A stretch of DNA of 64,000 bases, taken from positions 1 through 64,000 of the forward strand of contig NZ_BSTL01000037.1 of assembly GCF_030269485.1 (NCBI RefSeq), written 5' to 3'. The translations under genes and the position numbers were made by a program. Source of the stretch: Actinoplanes sp. NBRC 103695 (lineage in GTDB: Bacteria > Actinomycetota > Actinomycetes > Mycobacteriales > Micromonosporaceae). A model generated the notes under the pieces. That model searched no databases. It saw nothing but the letters and a program-made list of their open reading frames with translations, and was not told where the DNA came from. Below, in pieces: positions 43,109 through 51,982 of the stretch (positions are counted from its first letter, which is position 1; every line of letters begins with the position of its first letter).

Positions 43109-43575
43109 GTTCTCCCGGCCAGTGCCGCACGGGCACGCTCGCGCATGCCGATCAGCCCGTAACCGTCCGATCCGGCCGGGCCGGGGCGGGCGCCGGTGTT
43201 CAACACGTGAGCGGAGAAGGTGTCCTTGGCGTACGCCAGGGTAATCGTGACGACGGGGTGTACCGCGTGTTTGGTGATGTTGGTCAGGGCCTCCTGGACG
43301 ACGCGGAAGACGGTGAGCTCGACCAGCGGGGGCAGCGACCCGCGCGGCCCGTAGGTATGCAGGGTGACGTCGATCCCGGCCGCCCAGCAGGCCTCGATCA
43401 ACTCAGGAAACTGGGCCAGGCCCGGCGCCGGCTCGGCGACCCCGGAGGGAGGATCGTCGTCGGAGTCGCGGAGCAAACCCACGGTCGCCTTGAGCTCCCG
43501 CAGCGCGGCGGACGTGGAGCTGCCCAACTCGGCGAGCAGCCCGCGGGCCTGCTCGGGGCGCTTCGTCAGGAGCTC
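43090..43575 (-). pseudogene. NarL-family sensor histidine kinase, truncated at both ends
   Basis: The open frame from about 43575 reads LLTKRPEQARGLLAELGSST then SAALRELKATVGLLRDSDDD, the end of the DHp domain. The HATPase part follows: FPELIEACWAAGIDVTLHTY, LVELTVFRVVQEALTNITKH (N-box) and GPAGSDGYGLIGMRERARAA (G-box). The sensor region and the phospho-accepting His helix are missing upstream, where the frame runs into the BON gene. The C-terminus is replaced by foreign codons. It is dead or at best a fragment. Confidence 0.7.
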
Positions 43576-44123
43576 GTGACGTGGATCCGTTTCGCGTCCG
43601 TCTCGGCCGTACGCACCAGGGCGCCCTCGATCTTCTCCCTGAGCTCGTCGGGCGACGGGCCGGTACGCCGCCGGACCGTGATGAGGTTGCTGACCCCCTT
43701 GACACCGATGAGGTTACGGACGACCCGTTGCGCCTCACACCGCTCATAGTCCCAGTCCACCTCACCGCGCAGGGTGACCCAGCCGCCGGACACCGAGACC
43801 TTCACCCTGTCGTCCGGCACGAGAGTGTCCGACTCGAGCGCCCGGGCGACGGATTGCGCCAGATCGACGTCGGTTCGTTCGTGGGCGGAGGCCAGCCGTA
43901 CCTCGATGTCGTTGACCACGGCCTTGACCCCGCGGACGCGTAGCGCCGCACGCTCGGCGGCCCACTTCTTGCTGAAGGTGCTCACCGCGCCGGTCAATGT
44001 CGTCACGCCGTTCTCCACGGTCACGCCGATCTCAGCCGGTGCCACCTCGGCGTCCCACGTCATTTCACGCAGCACCTCACGCTCGATGTCCTCGTCCGTC
44101 CGCGTGGTAACTGTGTCTGCCAT
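43566..44123 (-). CDS. BON-domain protein, truncated in its third BON repeat
   Basis: 185 residues from ATG 44123. BON repeat 1: IGVTVENGVTTLTGAVSTFS. Repeat 2: VKVSVSGGWVTLRGEVDWDY. A third begins GPSPDELREKIEGALVRTAE and stops at RIHVTSS, where a typical protein continues with another GGxVTLxGxV strand pair. The family is usually about 215 residues with three BON domains (osmotic-stress/periplasmic-type in proteobacteria, cytoplasmic in actinomycetes). The gene end coincides with the histidine-kinase remnant, so a deletion fused the two. The first two repeats may still fold. Confidence 0.75.
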   Translation of the reverse strand: MADTVTTRTDEDIEREVLREMTWDAEVAPAEIGVTVENGVTTLTGAVSTFSKKWAAERAALRVRGVKAVVNDIEVRLASAHERTDVDLAQSVARALESDTLVPDDRVKVSVSGGWVTLRGEVDWDYERCEAQRVVRNLIGVKGVSNLITVRRRTGPSPDELREKIEGALVRTAETDAKRIHVTSS

Positions 44124-44262
44124 GCCGTCCTCCCATTCCCATGCGTTCGTACGTCAGCAGTACCGGCCCGCTGTCGGCGCCGAAAGGCACGGGCCGTCTC
44201 GACTCTCCGCCCGGACCGGATGAGCCCGGCTCACCCACGGCGGGGTATAAGCGCGCTGCGCC

Positions 44263-44634
44263 TCAGGACCAGCCGGCGAGAGCATCGCGGACGCGTTCCG
44301 CCGTCTGTGCCATGGCCCGCGGTCCAGCCGTCGTCGCGTCCCGCGGACCGGCGTCGGCGGCCGCCTCGGCGGCGGCGCGGAGCACCCGGCCCATCTCCCT
44401 GCGTTCCGGCATCGGGACGCTCCTGCGAAGCTGCGGGAACGCCTCCCGCTCCTCGCGGCGGCAGTGGGCGCTCACCAGGGCTCGCAGGCCGTCAATCCGG
44501 TCGTCGAGGTGGCCGTGGGCGGCGGCTCGCACGGCGTCGGACAACGCGTCGCTGATCCGGCTCTCCTCGTCGAGAAGACGGCCGGCCAGATTGTCGTCCG
44601 GACGCAGCCGGCGCCGGTCGGTAAGCTCGGCGGT
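44263..44634 (-). pseudogene. Hemerythrin HHE-domain protein, N-terminally truncated
   Basis: The frame, open after a TGA at 44635, reads DDNLAGRLLDEESRISDALS, DAVRAAAHGHLDDRIDGLRA then LVSAHCRREEREAFPQLRRS. The end matches the second half of HHE hemerythrin proteins (DxRFDxxVxxLxxxVxHHVxEEExExFPxxR). There is no start codon until TTG 44544. The first metal-binding helix (HxxI/xxE) is missing and one His of the HH pair is Cys. Probably inactive. Confidence 0.5.
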
Positions 44635-44749
44635 TCAGGCAGGCCCTGACCTATCACTTCCTGGGGCTGACAAGCTTGACGACGAACGCGAGGCTGGTGC
44701 TGGAAGTGGTCACACCAAGCACGTTAGGCCGTCGGCCGACGCTTGACAG

Positions 44750-44866
44750 GTGGCTGAATTGCCAACAACAGGCAAGGTCGACGTCGGCTCGGTGGACGCG
44801 ATCATCAGCATCGCCGAGTTGCACCGACGGATCATCGAAGCGATCGAGCACGGCATGAAGCGCTGA
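44750..44866 (+). CDS. Short ORF, unknown (weak)
   Basis: GTG 44750 opens 38 residues, ending VDVGSVDAIISIAELHRRII then EAIEHGMKR. The composition is protein-like (an amphipathic helix) but there is no family match. It may be the intact tail of a lost gene. No other feature lies between 44640 and 44886. Confidence 0.25.
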   Translation: MAELPTTGKVDVGSVDAIISIAELHRRIIEAIEHGMKR

Positions 44867-44886
44867 CGGGCGGGGAGGCCACACGC

Positions 44887-47355
44887 TCAGGAACGTCCGA
44901 GGCGGCGCGCCAGATGGCGCCCGGTCGCACTGTCCCCGGCCTCGGCGATCGCGGCGGGAGGGCCCGTCGCGACGACCTGGCCGCCCGCGTCCCCACCGCC
45001 CGGGCCGAGATCGATGACCCAGTCGGCGCCGGCGATCGTGTCCAGGTCGTGCTCGACCAGGACGACGGTGTTGCCGGCGTCGACGAGCCGGTGCAGCTGC
45101 CGCAGCAGCAGCGCGATGTCCGCGGGGTGCAGCCCCGCGGTCGGCTCGTCGAGCAGGTAGAGCGCGTGGCCGCGGCGCGCCCGCTGCAACTCGGTGGCCA
45201 GCTTGATGCGCTGGGCCTCGCCACCGCTGAGCTCGGTCGCCGGCTGGCCCAGCCGCAGATAGCCCAGCCCCACCTCCCGGAGCGTCTCAAGGCTCCGGGA
45301 GGCGGCCGGTAGGTGGGCGAGGAACTTGGCGGCGTCGTCGACGGACATCGCCAGCACGTCCGCGATGTTCTTGCCGCGGTAGGTCACCTCCAGCGTCTCC
45401 GCGTTGTACCGCGCGCCGTGGCATTCCGGGCACGGCGCGTAGGTCCCGGGCAGGAACAGCAGTTCGACCGCGACGAACCCCTCGCCCTGGCACGTCTCGC
45501 ACCTGCCTTCCGCGACGTTGAAGGAGAACCGCCCGGCCGCGTACCCGCGCGCCTGCGCCTCGTCCGTCGCCGCGTACAACTTGCGCACCGCGTCGAACAT
45601 CCCGGTGTAGGTGGCCAGATTGGACCGGGGCGTGCGGCCGATGGGCCGCTGGTCGACCCGGACCAGCCGGTCGAACGAGTCGAGCCCTGCCGCGTCCAGC
45701 ACGTCGACGTCGAGCACCGCCTCGTCGGGCTCGTCGCTCGCCAGCCCGAGGTGGACGCGCACGACCTCGGCAAGGACCTGCGTGACCAGCGTCGACTTCC
45801 CGGAACCGGACACCCCGGTCACCGCGGTCAGCACCCGGAGCGGCACGTCGACGGACACGCCGTGCAGGTTGTGGCGGGAGACGCCGCGCAGGTGCAGCCA
45901 ACCCTGGGGCGTACGCGGTCGATGGTCGAGCGACTCGGCCCGGCCGAACAGGTACCGGCTGGTGGCGGACTCCTCGATTGGTTCGAGGCCGGGGACCGGA
46001 CCGCTGTACAGCACGCGTCCGCCGCTCTCGCCCGCGCCGGGGCCGATGTCGACCACCCAGTCCGCCCGGCGGACCACGTCCATGTCGTGCTCCACGACGA
46101 ACAGCGAGTTGCCCGCCGCCTTCAGCCGGTCCAGCACGTCCAGCAGCGGCTCCGCGTCGGCCGGGTGCAGACCCGCGGAGGGCTCGTCGAGCACGTAGAC
46201 GACCCCGAACAGCCCCGAACGCAACTGGGTGGCGATACGCAGGCGCTGCGCCTCGCCTGGCGACAGCGTCGTCGAGCGGCGCCCGAGGCTGAGGTACCCC
46301 AGGCCGAGGTCGAGCAGCACCTCGACGCGCGCGACCAGGTCGGCGCAGAGCCGGACCGCGACCTCGGTCGTCTCCCCGGACCGGGCGGTCGGCGTGGCCG
46401 CACCGGCCCCGGACATCCCCGCGGCGGGCCGCAGGAGCGCCACGACGGCGGCGAGGGGCATCGCGTTGACGTCGGCGATGGTGCGGCCGGCGAAGGTCAC
46501 CGCGAGTGCCTCCGGGCGCAGGCCGCTGCCGTGGCACACCGGGCAGGGCACGCTCCGGACGAACCGCATCGCCCGCTCGCGCATCCGGTCGCTCGTGGAG
46601 TCGGCGAGCACGTGCATGACGTGCCGGCGGGCGCTCCAGAACTTCCCGTAGTAGCCGCTGTCGATGCGGTCACGCTCGGGCTCGACGAGGACGGACGGCT
46701 GCTCGTCGGTGTAGAGCAGCCAGTCCCGGTCCTTCTTGCTGAGCTTGCGCCACGGCCGGTCGATGTCGATCCCCAGGCCGCTCACGACGCTGCGCAGGTT
46801 GGCGCCCTGCCAGGCGCCCGGCCAGGCCGCGATGGCCCCGTCGCGGATGCTCAGCGACGGGTCCGGGACGAGCAGTTCCTCGGCGACGTCGTGCACGACG
46901 CCCAGTCCTTGACACCGTGGGCAGGCGCCGGCCGCGGTGTTGGGGGAGAACGCCTCGGCCTCCAGCCGCGGGGCGTCCGGCGGGTAGGTCCCGGCACGCG
47001 AGTAGAGCATCCGCAGCAGGTTGGACAGCGTGGTGATGGTGCCGACCGTCGACCGCGAGCTGGGTGCCCCGCGACGCTGCTGCAGGGCCACGGCCGGGGG
47101 CAGGCCGGTGATCTCCTGCACGTGCGGCGCACCGACCTGCTGCAACAGCCGGCGCGCGTACGGCGCGACGGACTCGAAGTACCGGCGCTGCGCCTCGGCG
47201 TAGAGCGTGCCGAAGGCCAGCGACGACTTGCCCGATCCGGAGACGCCGGTAAAGGCGACCATGGCGTCGCGGGGAATGTCGACGTCGACGTTCCGAAGAT
47301 TGTTCTCCGCGGCGCCCCGTACACGTACGAACCGGTCATCAACGTCGTTTTCCAC
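44887..47355 (-). CDS. UvrA-like ABC ATPase (UvrA paralogue, short form)
   Basis: About 822 residues from GTG 47355; upstream in-frame codons (to 47484) are Arg-rich and look non-coding. It has two ABC modules. The first Walker A is MVAFTGVSGSGKSSLAFGTL with Q-loop-side RRYFESVAPYARRLLQQVGA, and signature TTLSPGEAQRLRIATQL. The second has TAVTGVSGSGKSTLVTQVLA, TELSGGEAQRIKLATEL and VVLVEHDLDTIAGADWVIDL. Zinc-finger Cys pairs appear as CPRCQG, CPVCHG, CETCQG and CPECHG. It is shorter than canonical UvrA (about 950), matching the UvrA2/DrrC-type paralogues linked to drug tolerance. It is monocistronic. Confidence 0.88.
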   Translation of the reverse strand: MENDVDDRFVRVRGAAENNLRNVDVDIPRDAMVAFTGVSGSGKSSLAFGTLYAEAQRRYFESVAPYARRLLQQVGAPHVQEITGLPPAVALQQRRGAPSSRSTVGTITTLSNLLRMLYSRAGTYPPDAPRLEAEAFSPNTAAGACPRCQGLGVVHDVAEELLVPDPSLSIRDGAIAAWPGAWQGANLRSVVSGLGIDIDRPWRKLSKKDRDWLLYTDEQPSVLVEPERDRIDSGYYGKFWSARRHVMHVLADSTSDRMRERAMRFVRSVPCPVCHGSGLRPEALAVTFAGRTIADVNAMPLAAVVALLRPAAGMSGAGAATPTARSGETTEVAVRLCADLVARVEVLLDLGLGYLSLGRRSTTLSPGEAQRLRIATQLRSGLFGVVYVLDEPSAGLHPADAEPLLDVLDRLKAAGNSLFVVEHDMDVVRRADWVVDIGPGAGESGGRVLYSGPVPGLEPIEESATSRYLFGRAESLDHRPRTPQGWLHLRGVSRHNLHGVSVDVPLRVLTAVTGVSGSGKSTLVTQVLAEVVRVHLGLASDEPDEAVLDVDVLDAAGLDSFDRLVRVDQRPIGRTPRSNLATYTGMFDAVRKLYAATDEAQARGYAAGRFSFNVAEGRCETCQGEGFVAVELLFLPGTYAPCPECHGARYNAETLEVTYRGKNIADVLAMSVDDAAKFLAHLPAASRSLETLREVGLGYLRLGQPATELSGGEAQRIKLATELQRARRGHALYLLDEPTAGLHPADIALLLRQLHRLVDAGNTVVLVEHDLDTIAGADWVIDLGPGGGDAGGQVVATGPPAAIAEAGDSATGRHLARRLGRS

Positions 47356-47589
47356 AGGGTCTGCGTACCCTCGTCGGCGGCGCCGAATCACCGCTGTTGA
47401 GGCGCCGGGGTCTCGTGGACAGCTGGAACACGGCTTCTCGCTGGTAACGGCAGACAATCCCGCTGACTCCCGGCACTCCGGCATGACTCAGCCGCCGCCA
47501 GTTGAACGCCGACCGTGCCTGATCATCATGTACCGACCGGTGCGTCAGACGCCGCGAAGACCGCCAACGGCCCGAGCAGAGCGGTCTTG

Positions 47590-47960
47590 CCGCCGTCGCA
47601 GTCCTTCATCTGTCACTTCGCCGCGTCGTTCGGTCAGGCCGTCGGTGTAGCCGACAAGCACGGCGCCGACCGGCAGGTCCAGGGTCGGTCGAAGTAGGTG
47701 AGGACCTCGGCGGGCCGGTCACTGATCAACGCGTACGTGCGCCGAGTAACGATCCGATGCCCCTCGCCGCAGAACAGCGCTGACGACCTCGCTGGACCCT
47801 ACATCGGTGACGACGATCGGTTTACGCGGTCGGCCACCCGGCCGGCGAATCCCTGCCCGACCGCGAGCCGGAACCCTTGCCACACCTCGTCCTCCCGACC
47901 TCGGGCGACGGTGGCGACCAGCGGGCCGGCGTGGACATCGAGCAACAGCACTGCACGGTG
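47590..47960 (-). pseudogene. GAF-SpoIIE (PP2C-type) phosphatase, multiply frameshifted remnant
   Basis: On the minus strand: AVLLLDVHAGPLVATVARGR then EDEVWQGFRLAVGQGFAGRV (GAF domain). In a second frame, KPIVVTDVGSSEVVSAVLRR (GAF end). In a third, TLDLPVGAVLVGYTDGLTER then RGEVTDEGLRR (SpoIIE motif LxPGxxLLLYTDGLxERRGE). The linker and most of the catalytic domain are gone. The pattern identifies an anti-sigma-pathway-type phosphatase gene in decay. Confidence 0.6.
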
Positions 47961-48210
47961 GGACCTCATGCGCGGCTCGCAGGACGGGAAGGCCGATCTC
48001 CATCTCCGAGTCGAACAGGACGGAAGGGCCGTCTGGCGCGGCACAGACCCTGAACTTCCCCACCCCGCAGAAGTGCTGGAATCGCTCGACGGCCGGTTCC
48101 GCTATCTCGAGATGAACGAGGACGGCTCTCGTCCCGGCCTGCGGACTGCGCAGTTGGGCGCCGTCCACGCGTTGGGGGTGTTGGGTGGGGGTGGGTAGTT
48201 TCATGCTTCA

Positions 48211-48395
48211 GTGACTCCGGATGAGCTTTCTGTTGTGCGGCAACGCTTGGAGGCGTTCGCTGCGGACGTGTTCGCGTCCTTGGCCCGGTCTGATCAGCGG
48301 GTGAAAGGCGGAACGTATCTGCGTGGGCCGCTGCTGGACGGGCGGCGTAAGTCGATGCGGCCGATGGCGGCCCGGCTCGGGGGTCCGTCGACTCT
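48211..48395 (+). pseudogene. IS701-family transposase, N-terminal fragment
   Basis: GTG 48211 opens VTPDELSVVRQRLEAFAADV then FASLARSDQRVKGGTYLRGP and LLDGRRKSMRPMAARLGG. This is the well-conserved start of IS701 transposases (xRLxxFAAxVFxSLxRxDQRxKGxxYLRGLxLDGRRKSxxPMAxRL). It breaks off at about 48395, where an NTF2-like remnant begins on the other strand. Confidence 0.75.
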
Positions 48396-48402
48396 CGCCG
48401 GG

Positions 48403-48760
48403 TCAGACGCCGTGGGTCCAGAACTCCTCGGCTGAGCCCGTGAACGTCCCCGGGTCACCTGCGAGGAAGAACTCGTCCCACGTCGGTCCGTCGGAGAGCT
48501 CCCAGTGCTCGACGGCCACGCCGTCGGAGAAGCGCCACGCGCCCATGCCGACGCGGGTCCATTTCCATTCGCCGCGCGAGGTGCGGAACGTCCCGTGGAC
48601 GATGCCGTAGTGGTCGTCGGCGAGGATCTGGTCGAACTCGAGGGGTTCGACGTTGGCGTCGGCCAGGCTCGCCCGCTGCTTCGTGTAGCGGCGCAGGCCA
48701 GCCAGGTCATGGGATCCGCCCAGTACAGCGCCTGGGTCCGCAAGCCGAGCTGACCGACGC
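48403..48760 (-). pseudogene. NTF2/SnoaL-like protein without a start
   Basis: The minus frame ending at TGA 48403 reads LADANVEPLEFDQILADDHY, GIVHGTFRTSRGEWKWTRVG then MGAWRFSDGVAVEHWELSDG and PTWDEFFLA. This is the central and C-terminal part of an NTF2-fold enzyme-like protein. Upstream the frame (ARLADPGAVLGGSHDLAGLR) lacks the first helix and any start codon. It is likely truncated by the rearrangement that left the IS701 fragment next to it. Confidence 0.5.
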
Positions 48761-48832
48761 CACCGAGGTGCCCCCGCCGGACGCCATCAGTCGGTGACGT
48801 GACCGTGTGGGTGCGCTCCGGAGACGCGCACG

Positions 48833-51800
48833 TCAGCCGGCGCCGGCAAGCTGGTGGTGCGCGGGCCCGGCGGACGCGGGATCCTGCAGCGCATAGGCCC
48901 TGATGATCGTGACCGAGCCCGTGTTGCCGCGGCTGTCGGTGACCGTTCCTCGCAGGGACACGTGACCGGGTCCGGCCGGGTGATCGACCAGGATCCGGCC
49001 GTCCCGGACCGGCACGGAAGCCCAGGTGGCGCCGTCGTCAAACGAGACCTGGGCGGTGAGGGCGCTCGGCTTGCCGGCTCCGCTTCTCGGGTACGACTGG
49101 ACCGTCACCGGCACGGCGTACGCCTGCCCGCCGGGCGCGGCGCCCGCGGCGTCCAGTTCCGGCCTGAAACGCGGCACCGACAACGGCAGCGGCGTGGCGG
49201 CGCCGGTGCGCGCCGACCGGAAGTCCCAGCTCGCGTCGACGCCGTCGGCCTGCCGCTCCAGGCGGTATCGGCCCCGCTCTGCCGGCAAGGTGAAGGCGCC
49301 GTCGGGGCCGGGGCTGATCTCGCCCGGCACATCCAGTCGGCTCATCCGGGTGGTGACCGCCGAGGCCGGGCTCCAGACCCGGTTGCCGGCCGAGTCGCCG
49401 AGCAGCCCGGTCTGCGCCGGGACCCGCACCACGTCGCGCGTGCGGGACAGGTCGTTGCCGTCGCCGATCCAGGTCAGCGACGGCCCGAAGACCGGGGCCA
49501 GCGGCGTCGACACCTGCACCGTGCCGGGCCGGTAGCCGACCGGCGGGGCGTACGCGAACTGCTTGCCCAGGAAATCCGGGCCGGTGTGGATGAACTGGCT
49601 CCGCCAGCGCACGCTCTCCCGCGTGGTCGTCACCCGACGCCGGATCCGGGTGGCGCCCGGCACGTCGATCTGGACGCCGAACCCGGAGTCCGTCACGCTC
49701 CTCGTCGACCCCATGGTGCTCAGGACGATGACGTGGTCGCCGGCCGGGGTCGCGGGCAGCCGCTCGTCGATCAGCGCCATCCTGCTCGGGTCCACGCGCC
49801 TGGTGAGCCGGGCCGGGATGATCGGGAAGCTCCAGCCGAGGCTGTAGACCTGGGTGTCGGCGGTGCTGACCGGGGTGGCCCAGACGCTCATGATGTCCAG
49901 GCTGGGACCCTCGCCGCCGAGGCGCAGCGGAACGCCCAGCCCGCCGAATCCGCCGGACGCCCCGATGACCAGGTCGAGCCCGTGACCCTGCGGGCCCTTG
50001 TGCACCATCCGCGCCGTGCCGAACTGCTCGGTCAGACCGGCCGCACCGGCCGGCCGGAGGTCCACCACCGAGGAGCGGCGGCCGTCGATCTCGATCGTCC
50101 TGTCCCGGTCGAGGGTCAGCTCGGGGTACGCCAGGTAGGCGGCCTCGGCCTCGTTGTCGACCTGCGCGACGGCGCCGTACTGCCCGCCGTCGATCCTGGT
50201 CCTGAACGTCCCGTCGTCGTTGATCCTGATCCAGTCCTGGCTCCCCGGGGCGTCGGTCCGGTACAGGCCGAGGTAGCCGCCGATCGGGTTCCCGGCCGAG
50301 TCGCGCACGGTGCCGCCCAGGTCGAACTTGGCGTCCTCGTAGAGCACGTCGAGCGGGGTGCGGACCACGGTGGACCCGGCCGTCGCGACCAGGGCGCCCT
50401 GGACCCGCCCGTACGCGTCGCCCAGGCCCGAGGTGTCGGCCGCGACGCCGACCGTGGTCGTGTCGCCGGCCGCGACCGTCACCTGCGACGGGGTGGCGCG
50501 GAAGACGCCCGGGGCGTTGACGTCGAAGGACAGGTCGAGAGTGACCGCCTCGGCGCCGGGGTTCGCGTAGGTGACCGTACGCTCGATCGGTTTGTCGTCG
50601 TCGTGCGGCCAGCTCTGGGTGCCGAAGGAGACGCCGGCGGGCGAGGCGGTGACGGTCTGGCCGATCGCCCGGGTGAGGTCGACCCGGCCGGCGCCCTGCT
50701 CGAGGACGCTCCCGCCGACCGGCGCCGCGGCCGAGCCCATCAGCAGCGCCTTGAGCTTGCCGCCGGAGAGGCCGGGGTGCTGTTGGGCGAGCAGCGCGGC
50801 GGCCCCGGCCACGTGCGGGGTGGCCATCGAGGTGCCGCTCATCGCGACGTGCGTGTCGTCGACCGGCGTGCCGAGGTAGCCGTGGGCGGCCTTGGCCGCG
50901 GCGATCTCGACGCCGGGGGCGGAGATCTCGGGCTTCAGCACGGCGCCGGTCGGGTCGGGGCCGCGGCTGGAGAACGGCGCGGTCCGGTCCTCGCGGTCCA
51001 CCGCGGCCACCGAGAGCGCGGCCTCCGCGGTGCCCGGGCTGCCCAGCGTCGACTCCCCCGGGCCCTCGTTGCCGGCCGCCGTGACGAACAACGTCCCCTT
51101 CTGGGCGGAGATCCGGTTGATCGCCTCCTCCAGCGGATCGATGCCGGGGGTGGGATCGCCGCCGAGGCTCATGTTGACGATCCGGGCGCCGCTGTCGCCG
51201 GCCCACTCGATGCCGGCCAGGATCGCCGAGTCGGTGCAGTACCGGCCCTCGCAGACCTTGCCGATGAGCAGCCGCGCGTCCGGCGCCACGCCGCGGTACC
51301 TCGGATCGTTGCTCGCGATCGTGGCGGCGACGTGGGTGCCGTGGCCGACCGTGTCGTCGGTGCTCGGGTCCGCGGTGAAGTTGCGCGTCCCGGCGATCCG
51401 GCCCCGCAGGTCGGCGTGGGTGTGGTCGACGCCGGTGTCGAGCACCGCGACGGTCACGCCGGCGCCGGTGTACCCGGCGGCCCAAGCGGCCGGCGCGCCG
51501 ATCTGCGCCACGCTCCGGTCGAGGCTGATCCTCCGCTTGCCGTCGAGCCAGATCTTCGCCCTCGGGGCGGCGCTCCTGAGCGCCACGGCGCCGTCGGCCG
51601 CGCCGGTGGTCGACCATCCGTTCTGGACCAGGACCGGGGTACGGCTCCGGTAGCCGAACTCCGTCAGCGAGGTGACGTCGAACAGCCGCTTGTCCAGCCG
51701 CCCGCTGGTGATGCCGCCGCGCTGGTCACTGGGCACGACGTACAGGTGGCCGTCCTCGCGGGTCAGCTGGAAGGTCACGCGGCTGCGGCCGGGCCCCTCG

Positions 51801-51982
51801 GCCACGGTGACGGCGCCGCCGTCGAAGAGCGTGACGCGGTCGCCGGTGATCAGCGTGACCTCGTCCTTCACCGGCATCCCGGTCGCGGGCGTGGACGCCG
51901 AGGCGGACGCCGGCAGCGCCGGGACCAGCGCGGCGGCGGTGAGGAGGGCGGCGATCGAGGGAAGGACGCGCATGCGGCTCAC
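48833..51982 (-). CDS. Large secreted S8 subtilase (second of a tandem pair)
   Basis: 1049 residues. GTG 51982 overlaps the stop of the upstream paralogue (GTGA); ATG 51973 is the alternative. The signal peptide ends near residue 30 (ASASAS). The propeptide (30-150) contains EVTLITGDRVTLFDGGAVTV. The S8 domain has Asp182 (VAVLDTGVD), His214 (VGHGTHVAA), Asn305 (TAAGN) and Ser385 (MSGTSMATPH). A long C-terminal region (about 450-1049) is beta-rich, with GGTVRDSAGNPIGGYLGLYR and the closing SLRGTVTDSRGNTGSVTII, like cell-surface/extracellular subtilases of actinomycetes. All catalytic residues are present. Its role is probably nutrient proteolysis or processing of secreted proteins. Confidence 0.93.
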   Translation of the reverse strand: MSRMRVLPSIAALLTAAALVPALPASASASTPATGMPVKDEVTLITGDRVTLFDGGAVTVAEGPGRSRVTFQLTREDGHLYVVPSDQRGGITSGRLDKRLFDVTSLTEFGYRSRTPVLVQNGWSTTGAADGAVALRSAAPRAKIWLDGKRRISLDRSVAQIGAPAAWAAGYTGAGVTVAVLDTGVDHTHADLRGRIAGTRNFTADPSTDDTVGHGTHVAATIASNDPRYRGVAPDARLLIGKVCEGRYCTDSAILAGIEWAGDSGARIVNMSLGGDPTPGIDPLEEAINRISAQKGTLFVTAAGNEGPGESTLGSPGTAEAALSVAAVDREDRTAPFSSRGPDPTGAVLKPEISAPGVEIAAAKAAHGYLGTPVDDTHVAMSGTSMATPHVAGAAALLAQQHPGLSGGKLKALLMGSAAAPVGGSVLEQGAGRVDLTRAIGQTVTASPAGVSFGTQSWPHDDDKPIERTVTYANPGAEAVTLDLSFDVNAPGVFRATPSQVTVAAGDTTTVGVAADTSGLGDAYGRVQGALVATAGSTVVRTPLDVLYEDAKFDLGGTVRDSAGNPIGGYLGLYRTDAPGSQDWIRINDDGTFRTRIDGGQYGAVAQVDNEAEAAYLAYPELTLDRDRTIEIDGRRSSVVDLRPAGAAGLTEQFGTARMVHKGPQGHGLDLVIGASGGFGGLGVPLRLGGEGPSLDIMSVWATPVSTADTQVYSLGWSFPIIPARLTRRVDPSRMALIDERLPATPAGDHVIVLSTMGSTRSVTDSGFGVQIDVPGATRIRRRVTTTRESVRWRSQFIHTGPDFLGKQFAYAPPVGYRPGTVQVSTPLAPVFGPSLTWIGDGNDLSRTRDVVRVPAQTGLLGDSAGNRVWSPASAVTTRMSRLDVPGEISPGPDGAFTLPAERGRYRLERQADGVDASWDFRSARTGAATPLPLSVPRFRPELDAAGAAPGGQAYAVPVTVQSYPRSGAGKPSALTAQVSFDDGATWASVPVRDGRILVDHPAGPGHVSLRGTVTDSRGNTGSVTIIRAYALQDPASAGPAHHQLAGAG

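Noticed and set aside
48787..48832. Hairpin GTGCGC...GCGCAC after the subtilase pair considered as terminator
   Set aside because: Only a 6-bp stem with a 9-base loop; in DNA this GC-rich it is not distinguishable from chance.
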